Positions 32,127-41,720 of a DNA stretch of 64,000 nt are shown here, one piece after another. The position numbers were made by a program, and so were the translations under genes. This DNA comes from Pseudarthrobacter defluvii (lineage in GTDB: Bacteria; Actinomycetota; Actinomycetes; Actinomycetales; Micrococcaceae), in NCBI RefSeq assembly GCF_030323865.1, contig NZ_CP066362.1:1054001-1118000 (forward strand), read 5' to 3'. How positions within the stretch are numbered: the first letter of the stretch is position 1; the number at the start of each line of letters is the position of its first letter. The notes below the pieces were generated by a model that was not told the DNA's origin, searched no databases, and was given only the letters and a program-made list of their open reading frames with translations.

Positions 32127-33947
32127 ATGACGTACACCCCCGCAGACAGCTTCACCACCCGCCCCACCCTCCAGGGCACGTTCGGCATGACCGCCTCCAC
32201 CCACTGGCTCGCCACCGCCTCCGCGCAGGCAGTGCTGGAACGCGGCGGCAATGCCTTCGACGCCGCCGTCGCCGGCGCCTTCGTCCTCCACGTCGTGGAA
32301 CCCCACCTGAACGGCCCCGGCGGGGACATGACCGGCGCCTTCGTCACGGCGGAGAACCCCTCCGAACCGGTCGTGCTCATGGGCCAGGGCCCCGCCCCGG
32401 CCGCCGCAACCCGCGAGCACTACCTGGCCGAAGGGCTGGAACTGGTGCCCGGCGCCGGTGCGCTCGCCGCCGCGGTGCCAGCCGCCGTCGACGCCTGGCT
32501 GCTGCTCCTCCGGGACCACGGCACCTGGGAGCTGGGGGACGTGCTGGCCTTCGCCATCGGCTATGCCCGCAACGGGCACCCGATCGTGGGCCGCGTGGGG
32601 ACCACCATCGAAACCGTCGCCGACCTCTTCACCGAGCACTGGCCGACGTCGGCCGCCCTTTGGATGCCGGACGGGAAGATTCCCGCAGCCGGAGACATCG
32701 TCAAGAACCCTGCGTACGCCGACGTCCTTGACCGGCTCGTAGCCGCCGGGGAAACGGACGCGTCAGCCTCGCGGGAAGCACGCATCGACGCCGCCCGCCG
32801 GGAATGGGGCGAGGGATTTGTGGCCAAGGCAGCGGTCAAATTCCTCGCAACACCGCACCGCCACTCGTCCGGGGCCGACCACGCGGGCGTCATGACCGAA
32901 GCGGACTTCGCCGGTTTTTCCGCCGGCTACGAACCCGCCACCACCATTGAGTTCCGCGGCCATACGATTGCCAAGACCGGACCCTGGGGGCAGGGGCCGG
33001 CACTGCTGCAGACCCTCGCCATCCTGGAAGGGTTCGACGACGACCGGCTGGACCCGTCCACCGCCATCGGCGCGCACACCATCCTTGAAGCGCAGAAACT
33101 GGCCATCGCGGACCGTGAGGCCTACTACGGCGACGCGGAAGTGCCGATGGACTACCTACTCAGCCCCGAGTACGCGGCGGAGCGCCGGAAGCTAATCGGT
33201 GAAAAGGCCTCGCACGAGTTCCGGCCCGGCAAAGTCCCCGGCCACGAACCCTTCGTTCCGCCGCTGCGCACGGAGTACCTCCCGCCGTCGCTCGCGGAAA
33301 ACGGCGGGCTTGCCTTCGCCGGCGTGGGGGAACCTACCGTCATGCCAACCGGGGAAACCCGCGGGGACACCTGCCACATCGACGTCGTGGACCAGTGGGG
33401 AAACATGGTCTCCGCAACGCCGTCCGGCGGCTGGCTCCAGTCCTCCCCGGCCATTCCCGAACTGGGCTTCTGCCTGGGTTCCAGGCTGCAGATGACCTGG
33501 TTGGAGGAGGGTGCGCCGTCCACGCTAACCCCCGGCAAGCGCCCCCGGACCACGTTGACGCCGACGCTGGTGCTGAAGGACGGCAAAGCGGTGACCGCCC
33601 TCGGTTCCCCGGGCGGCGACCAGCAGGACCAGTGGCAGCTGCTGTACCTGCTCCGGACGATCGTGGGCGGCTACGAGCCCCAGCAGGCCGTGGACGCACC
33701 CTCCCTCCACACCATCTCCATCCCGGGATCCTTCTGGCCCCGCACCTGGACGCCGGGCGGCGCGGTGGTTGAAGACCGCCTGGGCGACGACGTGATTAAC
33801 GAACTGGAAGAACGCGGCCACGTGGTGACCCGGGCCGGGGACTGGGCGCTCGGCCGCCTGTCATCGGTGGTGAGCGACCCCGAAACCGGTGTCCTCAAGG
33901 CCGCCGCCAACCCGAGGGGAGCGCAGGGCTATGCAGCAGGACGCTAG
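32127..33947 (+). CDS. ggt: Gamma-glutamyltransferase family protein
   Basis: A 606-residue N-terminal-nucleophile hydrolase. GMTASTHWLATASAQAVLERGGNAFDAAVAGAFVLHVVEP with LNGPGGDM is the large-subunit core. Autocleavage should occur before T415 in GDTCHIDVVDQWGNMVSATPSGGW, where family members usually have a TTH motif. The small subunit then runs to the C-terminus with GSPGGDQQDQWQLL. No signal peptide is visible, so it probably acts in the cytosol on imported peptides, unlike secreted GGTs. It lies inside a peptide ABC operon and overlaps the ATPase gene by 17 bases. Confidence 0.88.
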   Translation: MTYTPADSFTTRPTLQGTFGMTASTHWLATASAQAVLERGGNAFDAAVAGAFVLHVVEPHLNGPGGDMTGAFVTAENPSEPVVLMGQGPAPAAATREHYLAEGLELVPGAGALAAAVPAAVDAWLLLLRDHGTWELGDVLAFAIGYARNGHPIVGRVGTTIETVADLFTEHWPTSAALWMPDGKIPAAGDIVKNPAYADVLDRLVAAGETDASASREARIDAARREWGEGFVAKAAVKFLATPHRHSSGADHAGVMTEADFAGFSAGYEPATTIEFRGHTIAKTGPWGQGPALLQTLAILEGFDDDRLDPSTAIGAHTILEAQKLAIADREAYYGDAEVPMDYLLSPEYAAERRKLIGEKASHEFRPGKVPGHEPFVPPLRTEYLPPSLAENGGLAFAGVGEPTVMPTGETRGDTCHIDVVDQWGNMVSATPSGGWLQSSPAIPELGFCLGSRLQMTWLEEGAPSTLTPGKRPRTTLTPTLVLKDGKAVTALGSPGGDQQDQWQLLYLLRTIVGGYEPQQAVDAPSLHTISIPGSFWPRTWTPGGAVVEDRLGDDVINELEERGHVVTRAGDWALGRLSSVVSDPETGVLKAAANPRGAQGYAAGR

Positions 33948-35553
33948 GAACATTCTGCTTTCCGTCCGTGACCTGGAGGTCAGCTACGGCGGCACCCCGG
34001 TCCTGGACAAGGTCTCCTTCGACCTGAAGAAGGGCGAGCGGGTGGCGATCGTGGGCCAGTCGGGATCGGGCAAGTCCACCGTGGTGGGCGCCATCCTGGG
34101 CCTGCTGTCCGGCGCCGGCCGGGTCACCCACGGGTCCATCCTGCTCGACGGGGCAGACCTCGCGGACGTCACCCAAAAGGAGCTGCGCGGCATCCGGGGA
34201 AAGAAGATCGGCCTGGTCCCGCAGGATCCCATGTCCAACCTCAACCCCTCCATGAAGGTCGGCGCCCAGATCGCCGACGCGCTGGCCAGCAACGGCATGC
34301 GCGGCCGGGATGCCATCAAGCAGCGCGCCGTGGAACTCATGACCGAAGCTGGCATCCGGGACGCCGAACGCCGGTACAACCAGTACCCGCACGAGTTCTC
34401 CGGCGGCATGCGGCAGCGCGTCCTGATCGCCATCTCCCTCGCGGGGGAGCCGGACCTGCTGATCGCGGACGAGCCGACGTCGGCCCTGGACGTCACTGTC
34501 CAGCGGCAGATCCTCAACCACCTCCAGACGCTGGTGGATGCGCGGGGCACCTCGCTGCTGTTCGTCACGCATGACCTGGGGCTGGCCGGGGACCGCACGG
34601 ACCGGATCATCGTCATGGCCGACGGGCGGATTGTGGAGACCGGCACGCCGCGGGAGGTGCTGCTGAATCCGCAGGAGGACTACACGCGGCGCCTGGTGGC
34701 CGCCGCGCCGTCGGCCAGCCTTTCCGCCGACGCGGTTTCCGGTCCGTTGCCTGATGAACGTGACCGGCCAGCTCCGGTGTTGTCGGTCAAGAACCTGGCC
34801 AAGGAGTTCAAGCTGCGCGGCCAGAGCGGGCGCAGGATCCAGGCCGTGGACGACGTCTCGTTCGACGTGCACCGGGGGACCACCACGGCGGTGGTGGGTG
34901 AATCCGGCTCCGGGAAGTCAACGGTTGCCCGGATCATCCTGGGCCTGGAGACACCCACCTCGGGCACGGCGCTAATCAAGGGCGAGAGCATCGCCACCAG
35001 CAACGCGCAGACCCGCCGCGCCCTGCGCCGCATCGCGCAGCCCGTCTTCCAGGACCCGTACGGATCCCTGGACCCGACCTTCAGCATTGAGCGGCTGATC
35101 GATGAGCCGCTGCGGATCTTCAAGATAGGGACTCGGGAGAGCCGACGTGAACGGGTGGCGGAGCTCTCGGACCAGGTGGCGCTTCCGCGGATTGTGGCGC
35201 AGCGCCGGCCCCATGAACTGTCCGGCGGGCAACGCCAGCGGGTGGCCATTGCCCGGGCCTTGGCGTTGGAACCGGAGCTGCTGATCCTGGACGAGGCAGT
35301 CTCGGCCCTGGATGTGCTGGTGCAGGAGCAGATCCTTACTCTGCTGGGGGACCTGCAGGATAGGCTGGGCCTGACTTACCTCTTCATCACGCACGACCTG
35401 GCCGTTGTTCGCCAGATTGCGCACAACGTGGTGGTCATGAAAACAGGAAAAGTGGTTGAAACCGGCAGCGTGGAGCAGGTCTTCATGGCACCCTCGGCCG
35501 ATTACACCAGAGAGCTACTTGGAGCGATACCCGGTGCAGCCTTCGCTAGCTAG
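33931..35553 (+). CDS. Peptide ABC transporter ATP-binding protein, fused DppD-DppF
   Basis: A 540-residue protein with two complete ATPase domains. The first (residues about 8-270) has Walker A GQSGSGKST, signature FSGGMRQRVLIA and Walker B LLIADEPTSALD. The second (about 285-535) has GESGSGKST, LSGGQRQRVAIARAL and LLILDEAVSALD, where Ala replaces the usual Thr-like Pro-Thr pair (DEAVSALD for DEPTSALD). It powers the importer together with the two permeases. The ATG at 33931 lies inside the end of the transpeptidase gene, with GAGGGG upstream. Confidence 0.9.
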   Translation: MQQDARNILLSVRDLEVSYGGTPVLDKVSFDLKKGERVAIVGQSGSGKSTVVGAILGLLSGAGRVTHGSILLDGADLADVTQKELRGIRGKKIGLVPQDPMSNLNPSMKVGAQIADALASNGMRGRDAIKQRAVELMTEAGIRDAERRYNQYPHEFSGGMRQRVLIAISLAGEPDLLIADEPTSALDVTVQRQILNHLQTLVDARGTSLLFVTHDLGLAGDRTDRIIVMADGRIVETGTPREVLLNPQEDYTRRLVAAAPSASLSADAVSGPLPDERDRPAPVLSVKNLAKEFKLRGQSGRRIQAVDDVSFDVHRGTTTAVVGESGSGKSTVARIILGLETPTSGTALIKGESIATSNAQTRRALRRIAQPVFQDPYGSLDPTFSIERLIDEPLRIFKIGTRESRRERVAELSDQVALPRIVAQRRPHELSGGQRQRVAIARALALEPELLILDEAVSALDVLVQEQILTLLGDLQDRLGLTYLFITHDLAVVRQIAHNVVVMKTGKVVETGSVEQVFMAPSADYTRELLGAIPGAAFAS

Positions 35554-36286
35554 CGGCGATCCCACCCCACGGGCCCGCGTCCAGGACGAGATCCGGCGGG
35601 ACATCATCTTCGGGAAGCTCCCCGCCGGGACACGGATCACGGAAGCGTCCCTGGCCGCGAAATACGGGATCTCCCGGGTTCCGGTGCGCGAGGCGCTGCG
35701 GGCCCTTGAGGTGGAGGGCTTCGTTGAGTCAAAGCCCTTCGCCGGGTCCACGGTGTCAGAGATACCGGTGGACGACGCCGACGACCTCTTCGCCGTGCGC
35801 GAGGCCCTGGAGGCGGCCACCGCCCGCCGGGCTGCCCGGCGGGCTGCGGCCCAATTCTCAGCGGGAGGTCCGGATAACCAGTGGTGGGAGACGCGGCGGG
35901 AACTGGCCGCAATCCTGGACGAGGGCGATGAAGCGGTGGCAAGCGGGCAGGTGGAGCTCCTGCCCGAGCTGAACATCCGGTTCCACCTGGGGGTCGCTGA
36001 ACTCAGCCGCAGCGCGTCCCTCACCGCGCTGCTCCGCCAGATTTCCGGCAAGATCGAGTGGCTCTACGCCTCCGACGTGGACTCCCGCGGCATACGATCC
36101 TGGGCCGAGCACCGGGGCATCATGGCAGCGATCGACGCCGGCAACTCCGAGGCAGCCGAGCAGGGGATGGCCGCACACGTCCACGGGTCCCGGTCCGGAT
36201 ACCTGAGCCGGTTTACGGAGAAGGATGTGCCACCCGCGACGCCGATGGAGCCGTCAGGCGGCCAGCCCGCGGATACTAGGGCCTGA
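35534..36286 (+). CDS. GntR-family regulator, FCD type
   Basis: A 250-residue FadR-subfamily regulator. The winged helix is RVQDEIRRDIIFGKLPAGTRITEASLAAKYGISRVPVREALRALEVEGF, followed by an all-helical FCD ligand domain (LFAVREALEAATARRAARRA, LPELNIRFHLGVAELSRS, EHRGIMAAIDAGNSEAAEQGMAAHV) with the metal-binding His residues. The GTG at 35534 has GGAG 9 bases upstream and lies inside the ATPase gene's end. As last gene of the peptide/GGT operon it probably autoregulates it. Confidence 0.87.
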   Translation: MQPSLASGDPTPRARVQDEIRRDIIFGKLPAGTRITEASLAAKYGISRVPVREALRALEVEGFVESKPFAGSTVSEIPVDDADDLFAVREALEAATARRAARRAAAQFSAGGPDNQWWETRRELAAILDEGDEAVASGQVELLPELNIRFHLGVAELSRSASLTALLRQISGKIEWLYASDVDSRGIRSWAEHRGIMAAIDAGNSEAAEQGMAAHVHGSRSGYLSRFTEKDVPPATPMEPSGGQPADTRA

Positions 36287-36306
36287 TTCCGGGGGTGAGC
36301 ATAGCG

Positions 36307-36334
36307 AGGCAGCTGCACATTCGTGCAGCTGCCT
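36307..36334. terminator. Terminator hairpin of the peptide/GGT operon
   Basis: Perfect 12-base arms AGGCAGCTGCAC and GTGCAGCTGCCT around an ATTC loop, 21 bases after the GntR stop. The rest of 36287..36580 shows no gene; it should hold the lipase promoter. Confidence 0.75.
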
Positions 36335-36580
36335 GTGGGAGGCCGACCAACGCCGGGGCCTACGAAAACTACCTACTCACCAGTAACAACGCTGTGCTAT
36401 GGGTCACAATGCAGCGGTTACGGCCTCACCTCTCCGCACCCTTTCTTGCCGCACATCCGTGCACTTCCGCTGCGGAGGAGCGGCAGCGCTGCCAGCATGG
36501 AAAACCCCGGCCGGAACTGATGGACACCCCAAGACCATCAGCTCGGGCCGCCCTAAAGACAGATGAACAAAGAGGTTTCC

Positions 36581-37423
36581 ATGTCGTTCCTTTCCCGGGC
36601 CCTGTCCGTCGCCGCCGCTGCAGTCCTGGCCTCATCCCTGGTTGCAGTCCCCGCCCACGCCGTCGATATCTCCCCGCCAGGTGCCAATGACTGGTCCTGC
36701 AAACCGTCGGCAGCGCATCCGTATCCGGTGGTCCTGGTGCCCGGGACGTTCGAGAGCATGGAGAAGAACTGGTCCACCCTGTCGCCCTATCTCAAGAGCC
36801 AGGGGTACTGCGTCTTCGCCCTCAACTACGGCCAGACAAATGGCGTCTACGCCACAGCTCCCGTGAAAGATTCCGCCAAGGAGCTGGCACCCTTCGTGGA
36901 CGCGGTCCGCTCCGCGACCGGCGCCAAGCAGGTGGACCTGGTGGGACACAGCCAGGGCGGCATGATGCCCCGGTACTACATGGGCTTCCTTGGCGGGGCC
37001 AAGTACGTCCACCAGCTCGTCGGCATCGCCCCGTCCAACCACGGCACCAAAGGCGTGATCCTGCCGCCGCCGGACCTGGTGCCCACGCCGGACTACACCG
37101 CCGCCGGTTGTGCCGCCTGTGCAGACCAGCAGGCCGGTTCGCCGTTTATGCAGGAGCTCAACTCCATCGGCGACACCGTCGCAGGCCCCGCCTACACCGT
37201 CATCTCCACCACCCACGACGAGGTGGTGATCCCCTACAACAGCCAGTTCCTGAACGGCTCTGCGCGGCAGGTCACCAACATCACCATTCAGGACAAGTGC
37301 CCGGCCGATGTGATTGAACATGACCAGGCGCCCAATGATCCGGTGGTGCACCAGCTCGTGGGCAACGCCCTGGCCCAGCCGTCCGGTCCGGCGGACCCTG
37401 CCTACCAGCCCGTCTGCCTCTAG
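36581..37423 (+). CDS. Secreted lipase (alpha/beta hydrolase)
   Basis: A 280-residue exported lipase/esterase. The signal peptide (SFLSRALSVAAAAVLASSLVAVPAHA) ends in an AHA cleavage site. YPVVLVPGTFESMEKNWSTLSPYLKSQGY is the oxyanion region of the class 2 lipase family, and VDLVGHSQGGMMPRYY contains the nucleophile Ser at residue 124. Asp and His candidates (TTHDEVVIPY, IEHDQAPNDPVVHQL) complete the triad. CAAC and other cysteines suggest disulphides. The ATG at 36581 has AAAGAGG 5 bases upstream. It is a single-gene unit closed by a very strong hairpin. Confidence 0.86.
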   Translation: MSFLSRALSVAAAAVLASSLVAVPAHAVDISPPGANDWSCKPSAAHPYPVVLVPGTFESMEKNWSTLSPYLKSQGYCVFALNYGQTNGVYATAPVKDSAKELAPFVDAVRSATGAKQVDLVGHSQGGMMPRYYMGFLGGAKYVHQLVGIAPSNHGTKGVILPPPDLVPTPDYTAAGCAACADQQAGSPFMQELNSIGDTVAGPAYTVISTTHDEVVIPYNSQFLNGSARQVTNITIQDKCPADVIEHDQAPNDPVVHQLVGNALAQPSGPADPAYQPVCL

Positions 37424-37429
37424 CTACCT

Positions 37430-37485
37430 AAACCACGACGGCGGGTGGCCGGCTTCCAAAAGCCGGCCACCCGCCGTCGTGGTTT
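37430..37485. terminator. GACGGCGG-family bidirectional terminator (perfect 26-base arms)
   Basis: Two perfectly complementary 26-base arms, 37430..37455 and 37460..37485, around a CCAA loop, with AAA before and TTT after. The arm contains ACGACGGCGGGTGGCCGGC. It separates the lipase gene from the convergent M20 deacylase gene and even includes part of the latter's stop codon. Confidence 0.9.
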
Positions 37486-38773
37486 ATTGCACCGGGGTTC
37501 CCGGCTGCCCGTCAATGCCGCACCAGTCGGCGATGAACAGCGCGATGCTCTTGGTGATCCGGCGGATGGACTCGACCGAGACGCGTTCGTCGAACCCGTG
37601 GATCGCCTCAGAAACGGGGCCGTAAACCAGCGCGGGCGTATCGGCGTAAAGAGCGAAGACCCGGCCGTCCAGGTAACCCGGGGTGGTAAAGCTTTCCAGC
37701 TCGCGGCCAAACACCTGTGCGTGCGTGCGCTGCAGCATGGCCTCGGCGTCAGTCCCGGGCTCCAGCACGTAGCCCTCGGAGAAGAACCCTGTCTTTTCGC
37801 CGACGGCGGTGATTGGGTCTGGCCCGCGGCCCAGGGACTCGAGGCAGTCCTGGAGTTCCTGCCAGGCCTGTTCCGCGACAATGCCGGGATAGATTGCAGC
37901 CCGCACATCGAACTCGCACCAGGCCGGGACGCTGGAAGGCCAGTCCCCGCCAGCGATGCCGCCGAAGTTGAAGTTGATGGGGTGGTCAAGGTCCTCGAAG
38001 TAGCGGTGCTGTCCGCGGTCCGCGTTCCACTTTTCCTCCACCTCGCGCAGGGCGGATATTGCAGTGTAGGCGGCGTCGATGGCGTTGAAGCCGGTGCCCA
38101 TTTCGCGCGGATGCGTTGGGTTGCCGGTGACCCTGACCTTGAACCACAGCACGCCCACGTTGGCCCGCACCAGCATGTCCTCCTCGGGTTCGGGAATGAT
38201 CACGGCGTCGGCCTCGTATCCGCGCATCAGGGCGGAAAGCGAGCCGTTGCCGGTGCACTCCTCCTCGACGACGGACTGGAAGTGGATCCGGCCTGCCGGT
38301 GCGAACCCTGCTCTGCGGACAGCGTCGAAGGCGAAAAGATTAGCCGCCAGGCCTGCCTTCATGTCACCGGCCCCGCGGCCGTACAGCCACCCGTCGATGA
38401 TGGGGGCGTCCCAGGGATAGCGGGACCAGGCCTCGGACGGGCCTTCGGGGACCACATCGATGTGACCGTTGAGAATGAGTGACCGGCCGCGCTCCGTGGC
38501 CGGACGGTAGGTGCCCACCACGTTGGTCACGCCGCTATAGTCGACCGTCACCGGTCCAAAGCCGGGATGCGTGGACAGGTCTGCGGGGTCCAGCTCCCAC
38601 CGGTCCATCTCCATTCCCCGGCCGGCCATGGCCCCGTACATCAGGTCCTGCGCGCTGGCTTCCCGGGTTCGCAGGGACGGGTGCTTCACAAGGTCCTGGG
38701 TGAAGGAAAGCTGGTCGTCGAAGGCGGCATCGACGGCGTCCAGGATGCGCCGGGTCTGATCGTCATTGAGCAT
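37484..38773 (-). CDS. M20 family deacylase (ArgE/DapE type)
   Basis: A 429-residue metallopeptidase-fold deacylase. LILNGHIDVVPEG (first metal His and Asp), YGRGAGDMKAG, QSVVEEECTGNG (general base and metal Glu) and IPEPEEDMLV carry the dizinc site. The dimerisation domain follows, with GNPTHPREMGTG. The C-terminal His ligand is in EAIHGFDERV. The ATG at 38773 has AAGGAG 6 bases upstream. Such enzymes remove acyl or carbamoyl groups from amino acids; neighbours (MHS carrier, amidohydrolase, carbamoylase-like M20) suggest use of N-substituted amino acids or hydantoins. Confidence 0.87.
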   Translation of the reverse strand: MLNDDQTRRILDAVDAAFDDQLSFTQDLVKHPSLRTREASAQDLMYGAMAGRGMEMDRWELDPADLSTHPGFGPVTVDYSGVTNVVGTYRPATERGRSLILNGHIDVVPEGPSEAWSRYPWDAPIIDGWLYGRGAGDMKAGLAANLFAFDAVRRAGFAPAGRIHFQSVVEEECTGNGSLSALMRGYEADAVIIPEPEEDMLVRANVGVLWFKVRVTGNPTHPREMGTGFNAIDAAYTAISALREVEEKWNADRGQHRYFEDLDHPINFNFGGIAGGDWPSSVPAWCEFDVRAAIYPGIVAEQAWQELQDCLESLGRGPDPITAVGEKTGFFSEGYVLEPGTDAEAMLQRTHAQVFGRELESFTTPGYLDGRVFALYADTPALVYGPVSEAIHGFDERVSVESIRRITKSIALFIADWCGIDGQPGTPVQ

Positions 38774-38790
38774 GGTGGTCTCCTTACGGG

Positions 38791-38821
38791 AAGGGGAGCC
38801 GTCCGCTGGACGGCTCCCCTT
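38791..38821 (-). terminator. Hairpin between the MFS and M20 genes
   Basis: Perfect 14-base arms AAGGGGAGCCGTCC and GGACGGCTCCCCTT with a 3-base loop, between two minus-strand genes. It probably terminates or stabilises the MFS transcript before the M20 deacylase gene. Confidence 0.7.
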
Positions 38822-38871
38822 GGGTGATTGGTAGTGATAGCGCGGCGGCTTACCGTCCGCCGGTGTCAGTC

Positions 38872-40200
38872 CTAGCTGGTGACGAGCTTCTTGTCCTGGA
38901 CGCGCAGGCGCTCGCCGAAGAACCCGCCGACGGCGGTGAGCAGGGAGATGATGGCCAGGATCAGGGCTGCACCCCACGACTGGTTGCCGGAAATGCCCAA
39001 CATGGCGGTGGCCAGTAGGGGCATGAACCCGCTGGTGGCACCGGCGATGTTGTAGCCCAGGGCCACGCCGGAGTAGCGGAGCTTCGCCGGGAACAGCTCG
39101 GTCAGCAGTGCGCCATTGACGGCGTAGGCAACCGCGATGAGCATGATGCCTACCGTGATGGCCAGGGTGATCATCCACGGGGATTTGGTGTCGATCATCG
39201 CGAAGAGGGGAAATGACATCACTGCGCTGACGATGCCGCCCCACATGGTCACCTTGCCCGGTCCAATCTTCTCCGCGAGCCGGCCCATCACGAAGGTGAC
39301 GCCGATCTGGGCCACTGCGGCAACCAGTGTTGCGTTGACCATGACGTTCCGGTCCACCTTGAGGGTGTTGGAGCCATAGCTCACCGCAAAGGTGGTGATC
39401 ATGTAGAACCCGCCGACGCCGAGCAGTGCGGCGAGTACGGCGACGAGCAGCCGGCCGCCGGCGTGGCGGAAGACCTCGAACGCCGGGACCTTGGCCGTTT
39501 CACCCTGGGCCAGCAGATCCTTGAAGATGGGGGATTCCTCCACCTTCAAGCGGATCCAGAGCGCGATACCCAGCATTGGGAAGGCCAGCAGGAACGGAAT
39601 ACGCCAACCCCAAGCATCGAAGGCTTCGGACGGGAACAGCAGTACCAGTGAGAAGGCGCCGGAAGCCAGCAACGTTGCCACCGGCGAGCCCACCTGGACC
39701 AGGGCGGCGTACCGGCCGCGCTTTTCAACGGGGGCATGCTCCACAGCCATGGTCACGGCGCCGCCCCACTCGCCACCGACGGCGAGGCCCTGGACCAGTC
39801 GCAGTATGGCAAGCATGATGGGTGCAGCCAGGCCGATGCTGCCGAAGTCGGGCAACAGGCCAATGAGGGCAGTGGCCGCGCCGATCATGACGATGGTGGT
39901 CAGCAGCGCCGGCCGGCGTCCGTAGCGGTCGCCGATATAACCGAAGATCATGGCACCGATGGGCCGGGCGGCGAACCCGACGCCGAACGTGGCAAAGGAG
40001 GCCAGCAGTGCTGCCGTGGCGTCCATGTTGGTGAAGAAGAGCCGGTTGAAAACCAGCGCGGCGGCCGTGCCGAAGAGATAGTAGTCGTACCATTCCAGGG
40101 CGGTTCCGACGAAGGCGGCGCGGGCGATCTTTCCTGCGTCTTTGCCGGAGATCACCGGAGGAGCGCCTGCGGCGGTGGGGAGTGAATTCGAGGTGGTCAC
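38872..40200 (-). CDS. MFS transporter, metabolite:H+ symporter (MHS) family
   Basis: A 442-residue carrier with 12 helices. AAFVGTALEWYDYYLFGTAAALVFNRLFF is the MHS family N-terminus, and GYIGDRYGRRPALL is the MFS loop 2-3 motif. GLAVGGEWGGAVTMAVEHAP is also MHS-typical. The start is a GTG. It precedes the M20 deacylase gene on the same strand and lies next to a PucR regulator, so the likely cargo is an N-acylated or carbamoylated amino acid or related acid; MHS carriers take organic acids, betaine and similar solutes. Confidence 0.87.
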   Translation of the reverse strand: MTTSNSLPTAAGAPPVISGKDAGKIARAAFVGTALEWYDYYLFGTAAALVFNRLFFTNMDATAALLASFATFGVGFAARPIGAMIFGYIGDRYGRRPALLTTIVMIGAATALIGLLPDFGSIGLAAPIMLAILRLVQGLAVGGEWGGAVTMAVEHAPVEKRGRYAALVQVGSPVATLLASGAFSLVLLFPSEAFDAWGWRIPFLLAFPMLGIALWIRLKVEESPIFKDLLAQGETAKVPAFEVFRHAGGRLLVAVLAALLGVGGFYMITTFAVSYGSNTLKVDRNVMVNATLVAAVAQIGVTFVMGRLAEKIGPGKVTMWGGIVSAVMSFPLFAMIDTKSPWMITLAITVGIMLIAVAYAVNGALLTELFPAKLRYSGVALGYNIAGATSGFMPLLATAMLGISGNQSWGAALILAIISLLTAVGGFFGERLRVQDKKLVTS

Positions 40201-40368
40201 AGCGTGGGCCCTTTCGAGCGGGTTGAGTCTTGCGTCCCGGTCCCGCGGCGGTCGAAAGGCGCTGGCCTGCTCGCTGCGGTGGTTCCTTCGACATTAGGTG
40301 AGTGATAAAGCCCTAAACAATGACAATATCCACCCACTTTTCGGCTTCTAGGTGGGCAATTTCACAAA

Positions 40369-41571
40369 TCAATCCGTGAACTCGCTGTACCGGCTGAGCG
40401 AAACAAGGGCCCGCGCAGCCTCCGCCGGGACGGTGAGGTCCAGGCCAATGACCTCGTGCAGGCTGTGCAGGCGGTTGACCACGGTGTTCCGGTGGCAGAA
40501 CAGTTCCTCCGCGGTCTCCTTGATGGATCCGGTCCGGGCGTAACTGCGCGCCACCTGCAACAGGCGCTGGCGTTCCAGCGGTGTGCACCTGTCCAGGGCC
40601 TGCTTTATGGGGGCGGAAAAGCCCGGAAACTTCTGCTCCAGCAGGCCCCCGGCGATGCCCATCCACGTATCCTCCATCGTGGCCAGCCCGGTGCCCCGGG
40701 GCTTCTGCCGCGCCAGCACCAGCGCCGATGCGGAAGCGGCCGGGACGGCCGCCAGCCCGTCAACATCGGGCACGTATCCGGCGGGGAAACCTGGGCCTTC
40801 CTCGCGCCAGGTCCGGCCCTTGCGCTGCTGGCGGAAGACGTATAGGACGCCGGTGTTCTCGTACATATAGATGCGGTGGTCCGGCTCGAACTGCCGCTGG
40901 GCCTGCGCCACCGCGTCGGAGGTCACCGCCAGCACTTCAAAGGTACCGGTGGCCTGCACTCCGAGGGCCGTGGCGAGGTCCTGCGTATCGCCGGGACTGC
41001 CTGCTTCGGCGTTGAACAGCCGGGACAGCAGGCGCTGGCGGTACAGCTGCTTGTTGCGGGCCAGCCGTGCCTCTTCCTCGGCATAGGCCTGCTGGATGCT
41101 GCTGATATACCCCTCTACGGCGTCCAGGACCCGGTCCATGTTGGCCACCAGGACGCTGATCCCTTGGTCCCGGGCCACCCGTTCCAATCCCCTCCAGAGA
41201 ACGCGGAAGTCATTGCGGATTGCCTCAAGAAATGCGTCCAGCGGCACGCCCTGGCGCGCCCGGCGGGCCGCCACCTCCCGGGGCAAGGTCTGCAGGTCCG
41301 TGGGCAGCTCCAACCCGGCCATCTGATACAGGAACATGTCCATGGTGTCCGCGGCGGTCCGGTACACATCATCCTTGGGAACCAACGCGTCCCCGTAGGA
41401 AATCGCGGAGAAGCGTTCCAGGAAGTCATCCACCAGCCGGGAGCGTTCCTTCCACAGGCTCTCCAACAGTTCAGTCCATTCCGGCTCCATGGGCCGGCCC
41501 GGATTGAACTCCCTGGTCACCGGACCTGAGGGGCGCGCGGCAGTGTCGTCTTGGGGTGTCATGCAACCCAT
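40369..41571 (-). CDS. PucR/CdaR-type helix-turn-helix regulator
   Basis: A regulator of about 400 residues. The central region (residues about 30-300) has a predicted helical sensor part with RARQGVPLDAFLEAIRNDFRVLWRGL, and the C-terminal HTH reads LLQVARSYARTGSIKETAEELFCHRNTVVNRLHSLHEVIGLDL, the PucR signature. PucR-type proteins activate purine, allantoin and amino-acid-derivative use. It diverges from the amidohydrolase/M20 pair and neighbours the MHS carrier, so it likely controls both. No good ribosome binding site is visible; ATG 41571 is used, with ATG 41562 and TTG 41580 as alternatives. Confidence 0.85.
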   Translation of the reverse strand: MGCMTPQDDTAARPSGPVTREFNPGRPMEPEWTELLESLWKERSRLVDDFLERFSAISYGDALVPKDDVYRTAADTMDMFLYQMAGLELPTDLQTLPREVAARRARQGVPLDAFLEAIRNDFRVLWRGLERVARDQGISVLVANMDRVLDAVEGYISSIQQAYAEEEARLARNKQLYRQRLLSRLFNAEAGSPGDTQDLATALGVQATGTFEVLAVTSDAVAQAQRQFEPDHRIYMYENTGVLYVFRQQRKGRTWREEGPGFPAGYVPDVDGLAAVPAASASALVLARQKPRGTGLATMEDTWMGIAGGLLEQKFPGFSAPIKQALDRCTPLERQRLLQVARSYARTGSIKETAEELFCHRNTVVNRLHSLHEVIGLDLTVPAEAARALVSLSRYSEFTD

Positions 41572-41720
41572 TTTATGCAAAAGCCTAAATTAGCGCTTCA
41601 AGACCGCGTTTGATGTCCATTGAAGGCAGCAAAATTACAGAGTTGAATGGAGCGCAGCCCCACTTCAAGGCCACTGCCCTGAACCCTCCGTCCCATCCGG
41701 AGGCTTATCAAAGAGGATTC

